Part shown: piece after piece, positions 1-10,297 of the stretch
How positions within the stretch are numbered: the stretch's first letter is position 1
Layout: each line of letters starts with the position of its first letter
From: Zygnema cylindricum
Lineage: Eukaryota > Streptophyta > Zygnematophyceae > Zygnematales > Zygnemataceae
NCBI GenBank assembly: GCA_037447655.1
Contig: JBBHKE010002371.1
Location: 1-36,698 of the forward strand
Direction: 5' to 3'
DNA length: 36,698 nt
Translations under genes and position numbers: made by a program
Notes under the pieces: model-generated
The model's input: only the letters and a program-made list of their open reading frames with translations
Told to the model about the DNA's origin: nothing
Database searches by the model: none

Positions 1-163
1 CCCTCCCTCCTTTCATCCCTCCATCCATCCCTTCCTCCCTCCCTCCCTCCCTCCATCCTTCCATCCATCCCTCCCTCCCTCATCCATCTCTCCCTCTCCC
101 TCGTCCTTTTCTTCACCTATGTCCCTCAATTGCCCTCTCTCTCTCCCTCTATCCCCCTCCCAG
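1..163 (+). repeat. Pyrimidine-rich CCCT/CCAT microsatellite forming the end of an intron
   Basis: The stretch is almost pure C/T with CCCT, CCAT and CCTT units and runs directly into a CTCCCAG acceptor ending at 163. It reads as the 3' part of the intron in front of the LDL-like exon. The preceding exons lie outside the window. Confidence 0.7.
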
Positions 164-1711
164 GCCACCAACCGACGTCACCCTGCGACTATGCATGGCG
201 CCTTTCTCAGTGGCCTAAGGGAGGCCGGAAAAATTGCAGAAGTAGCAAAGGAAAGAGCCTCTCCCTCTACCTCTCAAACTTCTCTCCCTCGTCTCTCTCT
301 CCTCCAATTATCCACCGCCTTGGGAGAGCTTTTCCTCCTTCCCGATGTTGAATTTGGGAGTTTTTCGGTCATTTATGACCCTCCGAATAGTAACTCCTCA
401 GAGAGTAAAGCTCTCATTCAGGTAGCAATTAGGTCGGAGAAGGAGACGGGAGGGGACAGGAGAGAAGAGAGGAAAGGTGAAGGAGAAGGTGCGGTAAGTG
501 AAGTTAGGGAAGGGAGAGAAGGGAGTGAGGTAGCTGGATGTAGTGGGAGGATGGGAGTGAACTTGAGTAGAGGGAGATTAGGAGGAGGAGGGCATGGAGG
601 GGAAGAGGGAGGCTTGCAGAAAAAACTGTCTCCCTCCATGTCGACATTTGTCACAGCTGGGAGGAGGTCGATGGTTAGCCTTTTGGAATTGCAGGAAAGG
701 AGAGCGGTACAAGCGAGAGAGGGAGGGAGAGGAATGTTTGGTGGAGGGAAGGGAGAGCCCCAACAAAATTTGAGAGCTCCTGGGAGTCTCCCAAAAGAAG
801 GTAGTAGTAGTCGTAGTACCGGAGCCGATAATAAAAAAGCCCAAAAGGAGGGAGGAGGAGGAGGAGGAGGGACGGGAGAAACGAATGGAAAACAGACTTG
901 GAAGAGGCTTCCACATGGAGAGGGAGAGAGAGAAAGAGAGGAGTCTCTCTATCTTTATGCGATTTTGTCGAGACAGGATGTGGAGAAACTAAGGGAAGTC
1001 AAAGGCGGAGATCCTTTTCGGTTAGTGTTTCTTAGTGAACAATTGGGAGTCAAATTAGTCGGTCGTCGAGGACTTGGACCCTTTGGGGACGACCTCGTCA
1101 TGAGAGTTAAATGGGCGAGAGCAGTAAAACATAAACCGGTTTCAAAACCTTCTCCCTCTTCTCCCTCTCCTTCTTCTCCTTTTCCTTTTCCTTCTCCTTC
1201 CCCTTCGTCTCTTTCTCCTTCGTCTCCTTCGACGTTTTCCCCTTCGCTTTCTGCTCCTACTTCTCGGTCTTCTCCTCCTCCTTTTTCTTCCTCTTCTCCG
1301 TTTTCGTCCTCTTCTCCTTTTTCGTCCTCTTCCCCTTTTTTCTCTCCTCCTCCGGACCGAGTTCCTCCTTCGACAATTTCCTTAGCTTCGGCGGTAAATA
1401 AAAGACAGACTTTGAATATGAATTTGAATTCGAGGAGTGGAGGAAAGGATCCGAGGAGGAAAAAAGGGAAGGGAGAGGGAGAGAGAGAGGTAAGAAACGG
1501 TGGTGGCGTTGGTCTTGTATTGAATTCGACAAAATGGGCCTCTAAAGGTGTGAGGGCAAGTCGAGAGAAAGGACAAAAAGGACAAATTAGTCAAAATTGG
1601 AGTGGAAATTTGCAGTGGGAGGAGGAGGAGAGAATAAGGGGAGCTTTTGGACGGTTCCAAAAAAGTAGATTCGGTCCAGATTTGGTAGATTCTCCGGGTC
1701 CAACGGAGTAG
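164..1711 (+). CDS. LSD1/LDL-type flavin amine oxidase, last exon (5' part outside window)
   Basis: The exon starts in phase 0 after a CTCCCAG acceptor. It opens with ATNRRHPATMHGAFLSGLRE, the C-terminal FAD-contacting segment of LSD1/LDL and polyamine-oxidase flavoproteins, which demethylate histone H3 or oxidise polyamines. A block near exon residues 45-90 (LGELFLLPDVEFGSFSVIYD) resembles the extension after the oxidase domain of plant LDL1/FLD proteins, as recalled from family knowledge. A second ordered block at residues 263-322 (YAILSRQDVEKLREVKGGD, then GVKLVGRRGLGPFGDDL) also looks like the plant LDL C-terminus. Between and after these lie long Glu/Gly/Arg-rich and Ser/Pro/Phe-rich stretches. 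The frame stays open for 516 codons to TAG at 1709. Some low-complexity parts could be unspliced introns: there is a GTAAGT donor near 494 and a GTTTCA donor at 1139. The oxidase identity is firm; histone rather than polyamine substrate is inferred from the plant-like tail. Confidence 0.75.
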   Translation, partial: ATNRRHPATMHGAFLSGLREAGKIAEVAKERASPSTSQTSLPRLSLLQLSTALGELFLLPDVEFGSFSVIYDPPNSNSSESKALIQVAIRSEKETGGDRREERKGEGEGAVSEVREGREGSEVAGCSGRMGVNLSRGRLGGGGHGGEEGGLQKKLSPSMSTFVTAGRRSMVSLLELQERRAVQAREGGRGMFGGGKGEPQQNLRAPGSLPKEGSSSRSTGADNKKAQKEGGGGGGGTGETNGKQTWKRLPHGEGEREREESLYLYAILSRQDVEKLREVKGGDPFRLVFLSEQLGVKLVGRRGLGPFGDDLVMRVKWARAVKHKPVSKPSPSSPSPSSPFPFPSPSPSSLSPSSPSTFSPSLSAPTSRSSPPPFSSSSPFSSSSPFSSSSPFFSPPPDRVPPSTISLASAVNKRQTLNMNLNSRSGGKDPRRKKGKGEGEREVRNGGGVGLVLNSTKWASKGVRASREKGQKGQISQNWSGNLQWEEEERIRGAFGRFQKSRFGPDLVDSPGPTE

Positions 1712-1808
1712 ATAGTCGAACTAGTCAAAAGTCAAAATCAAACGATGTCAAAGTCAAAGTCAATGTAAGAGTCCCCTTTAGTATTCATTATGATGGTCGC
1801 TTTATTGA

Positions 1809-1814
1809 AATAAA
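1809..1814 (+). other. Candidate polyadenylation signal for the LDL-like gene
   Basis: An AATAAA hexamer lies about 100 bases after the LDL-like stop codon. Position and sequence fit a polyadenylation signal, but hexamers of this type are common in AT-rich DNA. Confidence 0.4.
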
Positions 1815-2644
1815 GTAGATAAAACAGCGAGAGAGAGAGTGAGTGTGAAAAGAGTAGTAAATTGTGCATATGTTTTCCCTGCTAGTATTAATATGCGTAC
1901 CAAATTACCATTTATTGGTGGTTCATCCACACTAATTCTAGTATCGTTCTGCTTGTTTTCAAAGGTTTTGTTTTGTTTTTTCCACGCTTTTATGTTTTAT
2001 TTTTCTTTTTCTTTCCCTTTTTTTTCACTTTTTCAATGGTTTTCCTCTGGTTTTTTCTCGTATCCTTCATTTAACCGCAGTTATGATTGAATACAGGTCA
2101 CAAAATTAAGTCTGGATATTTTATGACCACGATAAGTTTTTACGTTTTTTTTTTTTAAGTACAAAAGAAAATTGTTTCCTGCAAGTAAGAGACGTGGCAC
2201 ATCCATTAGTTATACACCTAAAAAAAAAATCAATAAGAGTCTCTCTCTTCTTAGAGAGATATATTCTTACCATCTCTTTAAGAAAATTCCTTCTTTCTTT
2301 AAGAATGAATATATCTCTTTTATGAATACCGCTGATGTGTTTGTTTGGTCGGTTCAGTACATAAGGCCAAATTTATTTTTGATGTCCACAATTTTCAGTG
2401 GGATTTTTACTCATTTTTTCCGTCAATTATATCTTGAAATGTTACTTAGTGGGTATCACTATTAGCATTTTAACCTCTTTTTTTGTCACTTCACTCCACT
2501 TTCCCCGTCGGATAATCTGACAAGTGTCACAAGTGGGTGACCGACTGTAATTGGATGGCAAAAATCTTAATTATTTTAATTGTGGTGCTCCTGCTATCAC
2601 ACCTTTCTTTATTTATTTATTTATTTCTTTTTTTTTTCTTTCTT
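1815..2644. other. Intergenic, no gene seen
   Basis: The sequence is T-rich and open reading frames are short and low in complexity. A near-palindrome at about 2256-2320 pairs AGAGATATATTC with a GAATATATCTCT arm. A TTTA run lies near 2610. Confidence 0.5.
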
Positions 2645-2866
2645 TTCCACCCACGTTCAGCTTTTTGGTTTCATTTTTGTCTTTCTTTTTCTTTCTTCTT
2701 TTTTTTTTCCTTTTTTTTTTGTCTGTTTGTTTTTTTTGGCAACGCACTTTCTTCCATAAACTTCATTTTTGAGCCTCGAGCATTTTGTCCTCCTTTCTTT
2801 TTTTTTTCTTTTTTTTTTGTTCCCGTGTACTCAGATGGTTTACCGTCGTGGTTTCTTATTAAAGTC
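2645..2866 (+). mobile_element. LINE-family 3' end, 5'-truncated copy
   Basis: From about 2819 it reads TTCCCGTGTACTCAGATGG then TTTACCGTC and ends with TTATTAAAGTC. This is the 3'-terminal signature shared with copies at 12437, 20908, 21057, 21990 and 25031. The preceding T-rich stretch (CCACCCACGTTCAG, then TTGGTTTCATTTTTGTC) matches the same part of the 21990-22140 copy. No coding part remains. Confidence 0.6.
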
Positions 2867-3168
2867 TAACTATACACCCAAATATATTTATACTTGTATA
2901 TTAGTATATTTTCAATGGGTATCTTTTATAAAATATGTATGAATATACACTCTTTGCAGAGCTTCAGTTTCCCTGTCATTTGTGTATTTGTTTTGAAAGT
3001 TTTTTCGTTTATTTTTTTTTTGGATTTTCAGTTTTTCTGTTTTTTTATTTTGTTGTCTTATAGTTTTGTTTTTCCTTTTTTGTTTTTTTGTTAATTCTGT
3101 CGGTTTTTTGTTGTTGGGCTCTACTCTCTCTCTCTCTCTCTTTTTCTCTTCTCTGTTTTCTTCCATAA

Positions 3169-3330
3169 TACCGTGAATTGCTATTAGTGTTAATGATTTT
3201 TTCGCCACTTAAAACATCTTTTCTCCGTACACACTTGTCCGATTTTCACATGGAGACCCCCAATCGAAAGGTGCGAAACTTAACTTGCAATGTTGAGATC
3301 ACATTCTAGAGTTCATGATTATTGACCATG
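3169..3330 (+). mobile_element. Partial Tc1/mariner-like MITE (family B), right end missing
   Basis: The left end CCGTGAATTGCTATTAGTGT and the following about 100 bases (CCACTTAAAACATC, then CGTACACACTTGTCCGATTT) match the element at 14217-15227. No matching right terminus was found, so the copy is truncated and its right limit is approximate. Confidence 0.5.
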
Positions 3331-3364
3331 GAGGCATGGACCATTGCCCACATGAAATGAAGTA

Positions 3365-3453
3365 TGGTACACTACTGTACAGTACGTACGGTACAGTTAG
3401 TGCAGTACGGTACGATGCTGCAGTTTCATTGGTTCGGTTCATGCAGTACTGTA
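3365..3453. repeat. GTAC-rich stretch
   Basis: GTAC or close variants recur about every 8-12 bases (GTACTGTACAGTACGTACGG type). Similar stretches lie at 15228-15280 and 15525-15550. The inverted-repeat elements here are flanked by GTAC, so these may be preferred targets or old insertion scars. Confidence 0.5.
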
Positions 3454-4001
3454 CACCGTCAATCGCTATTAGAGTAAAGGAATAAATAGCGTAAAAAGAA
3501 AATTATTGTTATTAACACTAATCGGGATTTTTATTTTTTTGAAAAAAAATATATATACAAATTAATCCCTAACTGTAATTTGGGTTGTCCTGAATAATAA
3601 ATACCCGCCCATTCGATGTCTACTGTAATATGTGTATTCGTACAAAATCTGACAATTCGTACGCCGTCGCGCTGTTCACACGGTTGACAGACGAACATAT
3701 GAGAACGTGATTTTTGTCGACGAGTTTGCATATCTTTCTTCTAGTGCACATTCACATGTGTGCGCAATAATGTTAAGTTTATTTTTATGCCTTTGTAATT
3801 CAAAAAGTACCATTTCGTACGGAACTATCCGTAGCCACACTATTTCCATCGCAGTGTACTTCCATTATTAACGCTAATTGAAAAAAAAAAACCTAATTAG
3901 AATAATGGAAAAAATAGAATTATGGATTGTATCTCGGGTTTTTTTTTTTTGAAAAAAGGGCACCGAATTGGCGTTATATACTCTAATAGCGATTGACGGG
4001 G
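3454..4001. mobile_element. Tc1/mariner-like MITE (family A relative), 548 bp
   Basis: The left terminus CACCGTCAATCGCTATTAGA and the inverse of the right end (CCCCGTCAATCGCTATTAGA) differ at one base. TA dinucleotides flank both ends (3452-3453 and 4002-4003), as in the Tc1/mariner superfamily. No transposase is encoded. It abuts the next element with only a few bases between. Confidence 0.65.
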
Positions 4002-4008
4002 TACTGCA

Positions 4009-4510
4009 CACCGCGAATCGTAATTAGAGTAATGAAAAATTTAGAGTACAAAATCTAAAAAAAAAAAAATAGAGTAATTAACGCTAATTTATGTGATAGA
4101 GCTGTTTCAACTATGAAGTTTACTCTAATTTATTTAAGTACTCTAATTTGGCACGCTAATATCCTCTACTGTAAATAAGGTATTCGTACAGAATTTGGCA
4201 AAACGTACAGTTTATCGTCACTATGATGTTTTCACTACGTGGTTTGTTAAAACGCAGTTACATGATAACGGCCTGTATTAAATCATTATTTGTACTTTTT
4301 TACTTAATAAAGTACAATTTTGCACGGTCGGAGGTCGTCCGTACTCCATACTATTTAAAACGAACCTATATTAGAATTAAAAACGCTAATTAAACTTTAC
4401 GTTAAATAGAATAATGAAAAAATTAGAATCATTTATTCTATTTCATGTGATAGAGTCGAAATTTCGAGCGACCGAATTAGAGTAATTTACTCTAATTACG
4501 ACTCTCGGTG
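4009..4510. mobile_element. Tc1/mariner-like MITE (family A), 502 bp
   Basis: It starts CACCGCGAATCGTAATTAGA and ends with the near-inverse (TCTAATTACGACTCTCGGTG), followed by TA. The left TA appears mutated to CA. The interior matches the 12696-13167 copy over most of its length, including TACATGATAACGGCCTGTAT and ACAATTTTGCACGGTC. Confidence 0.7.
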
Positions 4511-4736
4511 TACTGTGCTTAGCATTCATCCACAAAGTCCAAAAATCCAAACTGTCAACTGTACACGAATCTGTTGATTCTCATTTCAAAATTCAAATTC
4601 ACGCGGGCCACGTCGGAATGCGATTAGCCAAAATTTATAACCGTAATGATCACGATGACAACATGATAGCATTGAATGCCACGTATGTCATTGTATATCG
4701 TCACATCAATTCGCGACATGAGAATTGACTTCGCAG

Positions 4737-6536
4737 CATAGTTCAAAAGTAGGCTTTTTTATGGTAGGCCTTTGGTAGGCGCACAAAACTTTGCACAAAA
4801 CTCGCGCAACGTAGGCATACTGTATGTGTGTGCGTCGTGCACACTCCTGTACGAACGTCCGAATCTGACGTAAGATCAAAGTACAGCGCACGCCGCCGGA
4901 CGAAATTTTTTAGCGAACTGACACGGCGTAGGATGACATTCCGTGGGAAAAAAAACCGGGAAAAAAAACCGGGAAAAAAAAAAAAACGCGGACGGGCAAC
5001 CAAACAAAATTTCGAAATAATTGCGATGGAGTTAAAATGAGCGCGGTGGAGAGCGGTGAGAGTGCGACGAGAGAGAGTACGGACAGTTACATTGCTTAGG
5101 GGGTGTCCCCATGTAATCGGTACTTTGATAAAGTATTTTGGACTGTAGTGAAGATTCTCCGTACTACTTTGAAGAGCCGTCCCAATGTGCGAAAATGAAA
5201 TCGGAACTTTGAAATGTGACGGTTGTAGACGTAGGTACAACCTTGTGACGATTGAAGGCGACTACGAAACTTCCGACGATTGGTGACGCCAACAAAAATA
5301 GCGACAGTTGTAGACGCCTAGATTTTGTGAAATTGTAGATGTTTAGGGTTTGGTGATATTGTGACGTCACGCTCACTTGTGACAACGTCGACGTCACTGA
5401 TTCAAGAACTTTCCGCCATGGTTTCCCGATTTCGTTTTTTCGACTTTTTTCACTCGATTTGCCATTAAAAAAAAACTTAAAAAATTTCAAAAAAAAAAAA
5501 AAAACAAAGATCTTTCATTTTATATCAATACTGTCGTGTCTCGCTTTAATTAGTGTGAGATGACAGCGATAGTGTGAGAGGGAGAGGGGAGAGGCGACGA
5601 CGGCGCAAAAATTTGAAAAAGACCCATGAATGGAAGTGGAGGTCCGAGACCCCTGCAATTTTTTTTCCGTACATGCGCGTGACGGGCACGGAGAAAAATA
5701 GCGAGGACTTTCCTTCGCCCTAAAATTTTCCCACTCGTGTGGCGCGCGCGTGGGTCGTTTTTCATTCGCTGTTTGGGCGGTACTTTAACTAAAATCACCT
5801 CCTCGAGGTGATTTTAAATGAAGTTTTTTTTTGGGCTGGATTCTCTTGCCCGGGGGTCGAAAAGGGGAAAATGCCAAAATGCGTTCACATGACGACAAAC
5901 ACGCCGTACATTCAAAGTATGAATTCACGTTCACTGTACTTTGGTAAAAACGATTTTCTCGTACGGCTAAAGTTTTTGTCAAAGTTCCCTGAATTTTAGG
6001 GCAAAAAGACAGAGAAAAGTATGTACTTTAAAACATGGGAACACCCCCTTATTCGGAAAGTTGTTTTGCAGCCACCAACGGGGTTGGTCCGTAGGTTTTG
6101 GTAATTTTTTTGGCAGCGTGGTATTTTTTTTTTTATCGTCCCATACTGCCTGGTTGGTCAATTTGAAGCTTTATTTAGTGTGGCCCTCAAAATTGCAGAC
6201 GCTAATATGACAGATTGTCCTTTCGTAAGTTGTGTTATGGGATTTTCATGTGATATTTTTGAAATCGCCTACTTTGATCAACGACCGTCCGATCGTCCAA
6301 ATCTGACGGTTTGAATAAAAATTCCCTCAAAACTCACATAAATTTTTTTTTTGTCCGATTTTTTTTCAAAATTTAGACATGTCGTTTAATTCTCTATCGA
6401 ACGATGTGCAACTCAACCCTGTTCCTATTTTATTTCATTTTGCGGCCAATACAATATGGGTCTTAAGGGCATATTGTATGTTTTGCGTACAATAGGCATA
6501 TTGTATGGGCGTACGGTCACCTACTTTTGAACTATG
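4737..6536. mobile_element. hAT-like non-autonomous element, 1.8 kb, with nested insertion
   Basis: Both ends carry CATAGTTCAAAAGTAGG in inverted orientation. Perfect 8-bp direct repeats CTTCGCAG lie at 4729-4736 and 6537-6544. An 8-bp duplication and a terminus beginning CA and ending TG are typical of the hAT superfamily. About 850 bp belong to this element; the rest is the insertion at 5099-6048. No transposase reading frame was recognised. The right-end 90 bases recur, inverted, at 36487. Confidence 0.75.
5099..6048. mobile_element. PIF/Harbinger-like MITE, 950 bp, nested in the hAT-like element
   Basis: The left end GGGGGTGTCCCCATGT and the inverse of the right end GGGGGTGTTCCCATGT differ at one base. 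TTA flanks both sides (5096-5098 and 6049-6051). A 3-bp TTA duplication with a G-rich terminus fits PIF/Harbinger. The element lies wholly inside the hAT-like one, so it inserted later. No transposase is visible. Confidence 0.7.
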
Positions 6537-6544
6537 CTTCGCAG

Positions 6545-7560
6545 CCGTGTGTGGAAAGGGAGCCACAACAGACGTCGAGAATGCCGATTCACACGTGCCA
6601 TCCCGATGCATATTTATCTAGACGTCCATCGGACGGTCAATTTGAGGACATCGAATGATTGATGTAGCTAGTTGGATCACGATCCTCTGACACACGCCAA
6701 AACGGAGGACAGTGACGCACAGCCTGTATACATTAACTGAACGGTTCCACATTGACCACGTTTAGAACAGTACGCGTGCCGCGAAAGTTGTAGTCCAGCG
6801 CGTCGGGCCGCGCTTTCCTGGTGAATCTGGAAGTACCTCTAAGAAGTTTAGATCGTGCGAGGTGGTCTCAGCCAATGGAAAGCAGGAATTTCGAGAAACA
6901 AAATATCAGTCCCCTCTGGTGTAACGCCTCTCAATTGTGTAAGCTTTTCAATTTAGCCGTACTGTACGGTTTCTTACGATAGAGTTTACGGTACATGCCC
7001 GATTGGTGAAAGTACAGGGCCTCATTTCCGGCCCTCTACCCAAAACTTCGAGGTTCAAATTCTTTACCATTCTTTACGCACGTTTCCTTTTCGATTACGT
7101 AAAGTACGTCAACGATGAAGACGTCTGTCGAACTGTACTTAATGCCAGATTGGTTTTCCTGTTGACAGGAGTGTGCGAAAAGAAAAATAAAATGTACATT
7201 ATCTACTGAATCGTACTTAAAAATTAAAATAAAGTACATAATAGTACATATTCTACTTAAAATAGTACATAAAAATGTACTGTTCAAACCTGCCTTTAAG
7301 TACGACATAATAATTCTATGCAGAAATTTTCTATGGAATAGAACGCAATAATCGCTCCTGTACCGTATTTTATTACAGCAGGAGCGGCACTGCGGCAGCA
7401 AGACCAACAGCGAATCCACAAATCGCTGTCGACTCTATTTCTTTGAAACCTAGATAATCGCTGAATTGCTTGCGAAGAGTTTCGTTAGTTTTGTCGACCA
7501 GGGTGGCTGGTTTCACCTCCTACGGCAGCTAAAGTCAGGCTACAGACGAGTAAATACCTC
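6545..7560. other. Intergenic region upstream of actin
   Basis: No gene was recognised. GTAC is frequent from 6955 to 7365. This stretch should hold the actin promoter and transcription start, but I see no clear TATA box or other defined element. Confidence 0.4.
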
Positions 7561-7565
7561 GGCAG

Positions 7566-7849
7566 GTAATGGAGCTCAGCAACTTGTAGCTTGCTGCTTC
7601 CTCACCTTGATCGTAGTTTTCTCGTTCCTGCTTTTTGTCTCACTTTTCTCTCGAAGGACTTTGTTCACCATTTTCATTGTCTTTATTCAGCTAGTTTTTA
7701 AGGCAACTTGCTCCTGCGCTAGTTTTTGCGGCTGTTTCGTTTTTCTTCTTTCCGCTTGAGGCATTAATGCTGTTCTTTGTTTTGTTTTAAAAGCAGAAAT
7801 TTCTCAGGCTATCTGGTTTCAGCTGAACTATCTGTTTCTGTTGCTGCAG
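7566..7849 (+). other. Probable 5' UTR intron of actin
   Basis: CGGCAG/GTAATGG supplies a donor at 7566 and TTGCTGCAG/ACC an acceptor ending at 7849, 15 bases before the actin ATG. The T-rich interior matches the composition of the coding introns of this gene. Leader introns are common in actin genes of plants and animals. This is inferred from splice signals only. Confidence 0.5.
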
Positions 7850-7864
7850 ACCTAGACTGACATC

Positions 7865-10297
7865 ATGGCTGAAGAAGAAGGAAAGAAGCCTATTGTGTGC
7901 GATAATGGATCAGGAATGGTCAAGGTATGTGACGTTTTGATTGTTCTGTGTCTTCCAATTATTATATCCGTAGTCATGGATGTCTTTTGTCTGTGGAGCA
8001 TGAATCAAATAAGAGTCTTGACTTACGATCGCCATTAACGTTCACAAATATTGTATTGGATGATGCAGGCTGGATTTGCAGGTGATGATGGACCTAATGC
8101 AGTCTTTCCGAGTATTATTGGATGGCCAAAATCCTCTTACAATCGTATTCATGGTGCTGCCGATGACAAGCCTTTCTTTGTTGGTGAGGAAGCTCAAGCA
8201 AAGCGAGGTGTTCTTACATTGAAGTACCCCATCGAACATGGTAGGTTCACAGTAACTTTTTTTTTACGTGCTGTTCATGTGTTGTACTCCCTGGGGTTTT
8301 TGGACGTATTCAGCTTCGTTTTGTTGTTTTTGCCGAGTTTGTATCAAGGTTTTTGACCAGATCTGCTCTTACTGTTGGCATATATGTCATGTGGTGTAAA
8401 CCTGTTATCAGATTTTTTCTGGTAGACTGTTTATTCCCCTCTATATGCTGCCAATGTTGTGTTTCTCTTTCTTTTGTTACTTATTTATTAGTTAATGTCG
8501 CCTTTTGTCCAGGTACTGTTAGTAACTGGGATGACATGGAGAAAATCTGGCACTACACTTTCTTTGATGAACTTCGTGTTGAGCCTCAGGAGCATTCTGT
8601 CCTCTTGACTGAGGCGCCTATGAATCCCAAGGCTAACAGGGAGCGGATGACTCAAATTATGTTTGAGACATTTGCAATTCCATCCATGTATGTTGCTATT
8701 CAGGCTGTGCTCTCTCTCTATGCCAGTGGACGAACAACAGGTAAACTTTCTACTCTTCTTTAATTTAATGTAGGTGCCTAGGGTAGATCTCTTTTTGTTT
8801 GTTGGTCTTGCGCTGAATCGTTCAGTATTGCTGGCTGGTTTCATTTGGTTTTGAGGTTTTTGATTCTATGCTGCTGTTATTGTAAACTTAGCTTGAAGAT
8901 TTTTCAGTGTTATGCGAGGTTTTACTCTTTTTCTTTCACCACCTTTTCTGGTTTAGTTCTTGCTGTAATTTCAGCTTCCATCAGTTTGCGAAGCTGCTTG
9001 CATCAAGTGTTTAAACTTCTGTCGTACTATTTTGCGGTCAAATCTTTGCAGGTTTTCACCTCTCTGTCAGCTTTGTCAGTTTTTTCCTTTTAGGTTCTAC
9101 TCTTTGTTCTTGTATACTAGGCATGTTCAATTCGTATCACTTAATCATATCATTACTTAGGGTTTTGACTGATTGCACTTTCTTTATGTTGAATTCTGGT
9201 TTGTCCACGGTGATCCAACTATTTGCAGATTTTCGATTCACTAAAACTTTTGTCAGCTCGCTCAGGTTTTTGCTATTCTAATATCCTAGGTCCTAGTCAG
9301 CTTACTTCCTATCACTGAATCCTACCATTTCCTTGTAGTTATCATAGCTTGTCTTTGATGTAAAAATTGAATTGGGTTAGAGGACAGGCTTGGTGTAAGG
9401 CTGTTTCTGATTTTTCCTCATATCCTGGTATTTTTGCGATCCGGTCATATTATGGTGGTTTTGCTTCCAGGTGTTGTTCTCGATTCTGGTGACGGTGTTA
9501 CTCACACTGTCCCAATCTATGAAGGCTACACTATGCCTCATGCTATTACTCGTCTTGATCTGGCTGGCCGAGACCTTACCAAGTATCTTGCCAGAATCCT
9601 CTTGGAGAGGGGTTATAAATTTGAGAACACAGCAGAGTTGGAAAGTGCTCGTGACATTAAGGAAAAGCTTGCATATGTTGCTCAAGATTACGAGGCTGAA
9701 ATGGAGTCTGCCAAGACTGATCCTTCAGTCGACAAGGAGTATGAAATGCCAGATGGTCAGGTTATTACTATTGGTGACCAACGTTTCCGTTGCCCTGAAG
9801 TGCTGTTCCAGCCAGCTCTCATTGGAAAGGAGAATGACGGAATTCATGAAATTACGTATAACTGCATCATGAGATGTGATGTAGATACTCGTAAGGAACT
9901 TTATGGCAACATTGTTCTTTCTGGAGGATCAACAATGTTCCCAGGAATAGGCTCTCGTATGAACAAGGAGATGACCAAGCTGGCTCCTGATACCATGAAG
10001 GTGAAGGTGGTCACTCCAGTTGAACGAAAGTACAGTGTCTGGATTGGAGGCTCGATCTTAGCCTCACTGAGTACATTTGAACCGGTAAGAAAATGCTCCT
10101 ATAATTGTCTGGAAGGTTTTGCGCTTTCTTTTGTTGCTTTGTGTTTTAGATCATTTTTGACTTCATTTATTATTATTATTTTGCTTACAGTTCTTGCTTT
10201 TTTTCCTGTTGTCTGTATTTGTAATGCGCAGATGTGGGTGACTCGGAAAGAGTATGACGAGGTTGGTGCTGGTATTGTTCACAAGAAGTGTTTCTAA
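7865..10297 (+). CDS. ACT: Actin, divergent, five coding exons
   Basis: Exons are 7865-7924, 8069-8240, 8513-8740, 9471-10084 and 10232-10297. Phases agree throughout and give 379 codons plus TAA, against 375 in typical actin. Actin is the ATP-binding protein that polymerises into microfilaments. Visible family marks are the phosphate loops [14 protein letters not shown] (residues 13-26) and [17 protein letters not shown], the adenosine loop [28 protein letters not shown] and the C-terminal KKCF. His77 corresponds to the methylated His73. The DNase-I-binding loop (residues 39-58, [20 protein letters not shown]) is two residues longer and unlike the usual PRHQGVMVGMGQKDSYV. The N-terminus is also two residues longer. 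The start context ATCATGG matches that of CDC45. Splicing uses GTATGT, GTAGGT, GTAAAC and GTAAGA donors with T-rich acceptors. It is probably a functional gene because the frame is intact and divergence is concentrated in loops. Confidence 0.97.
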
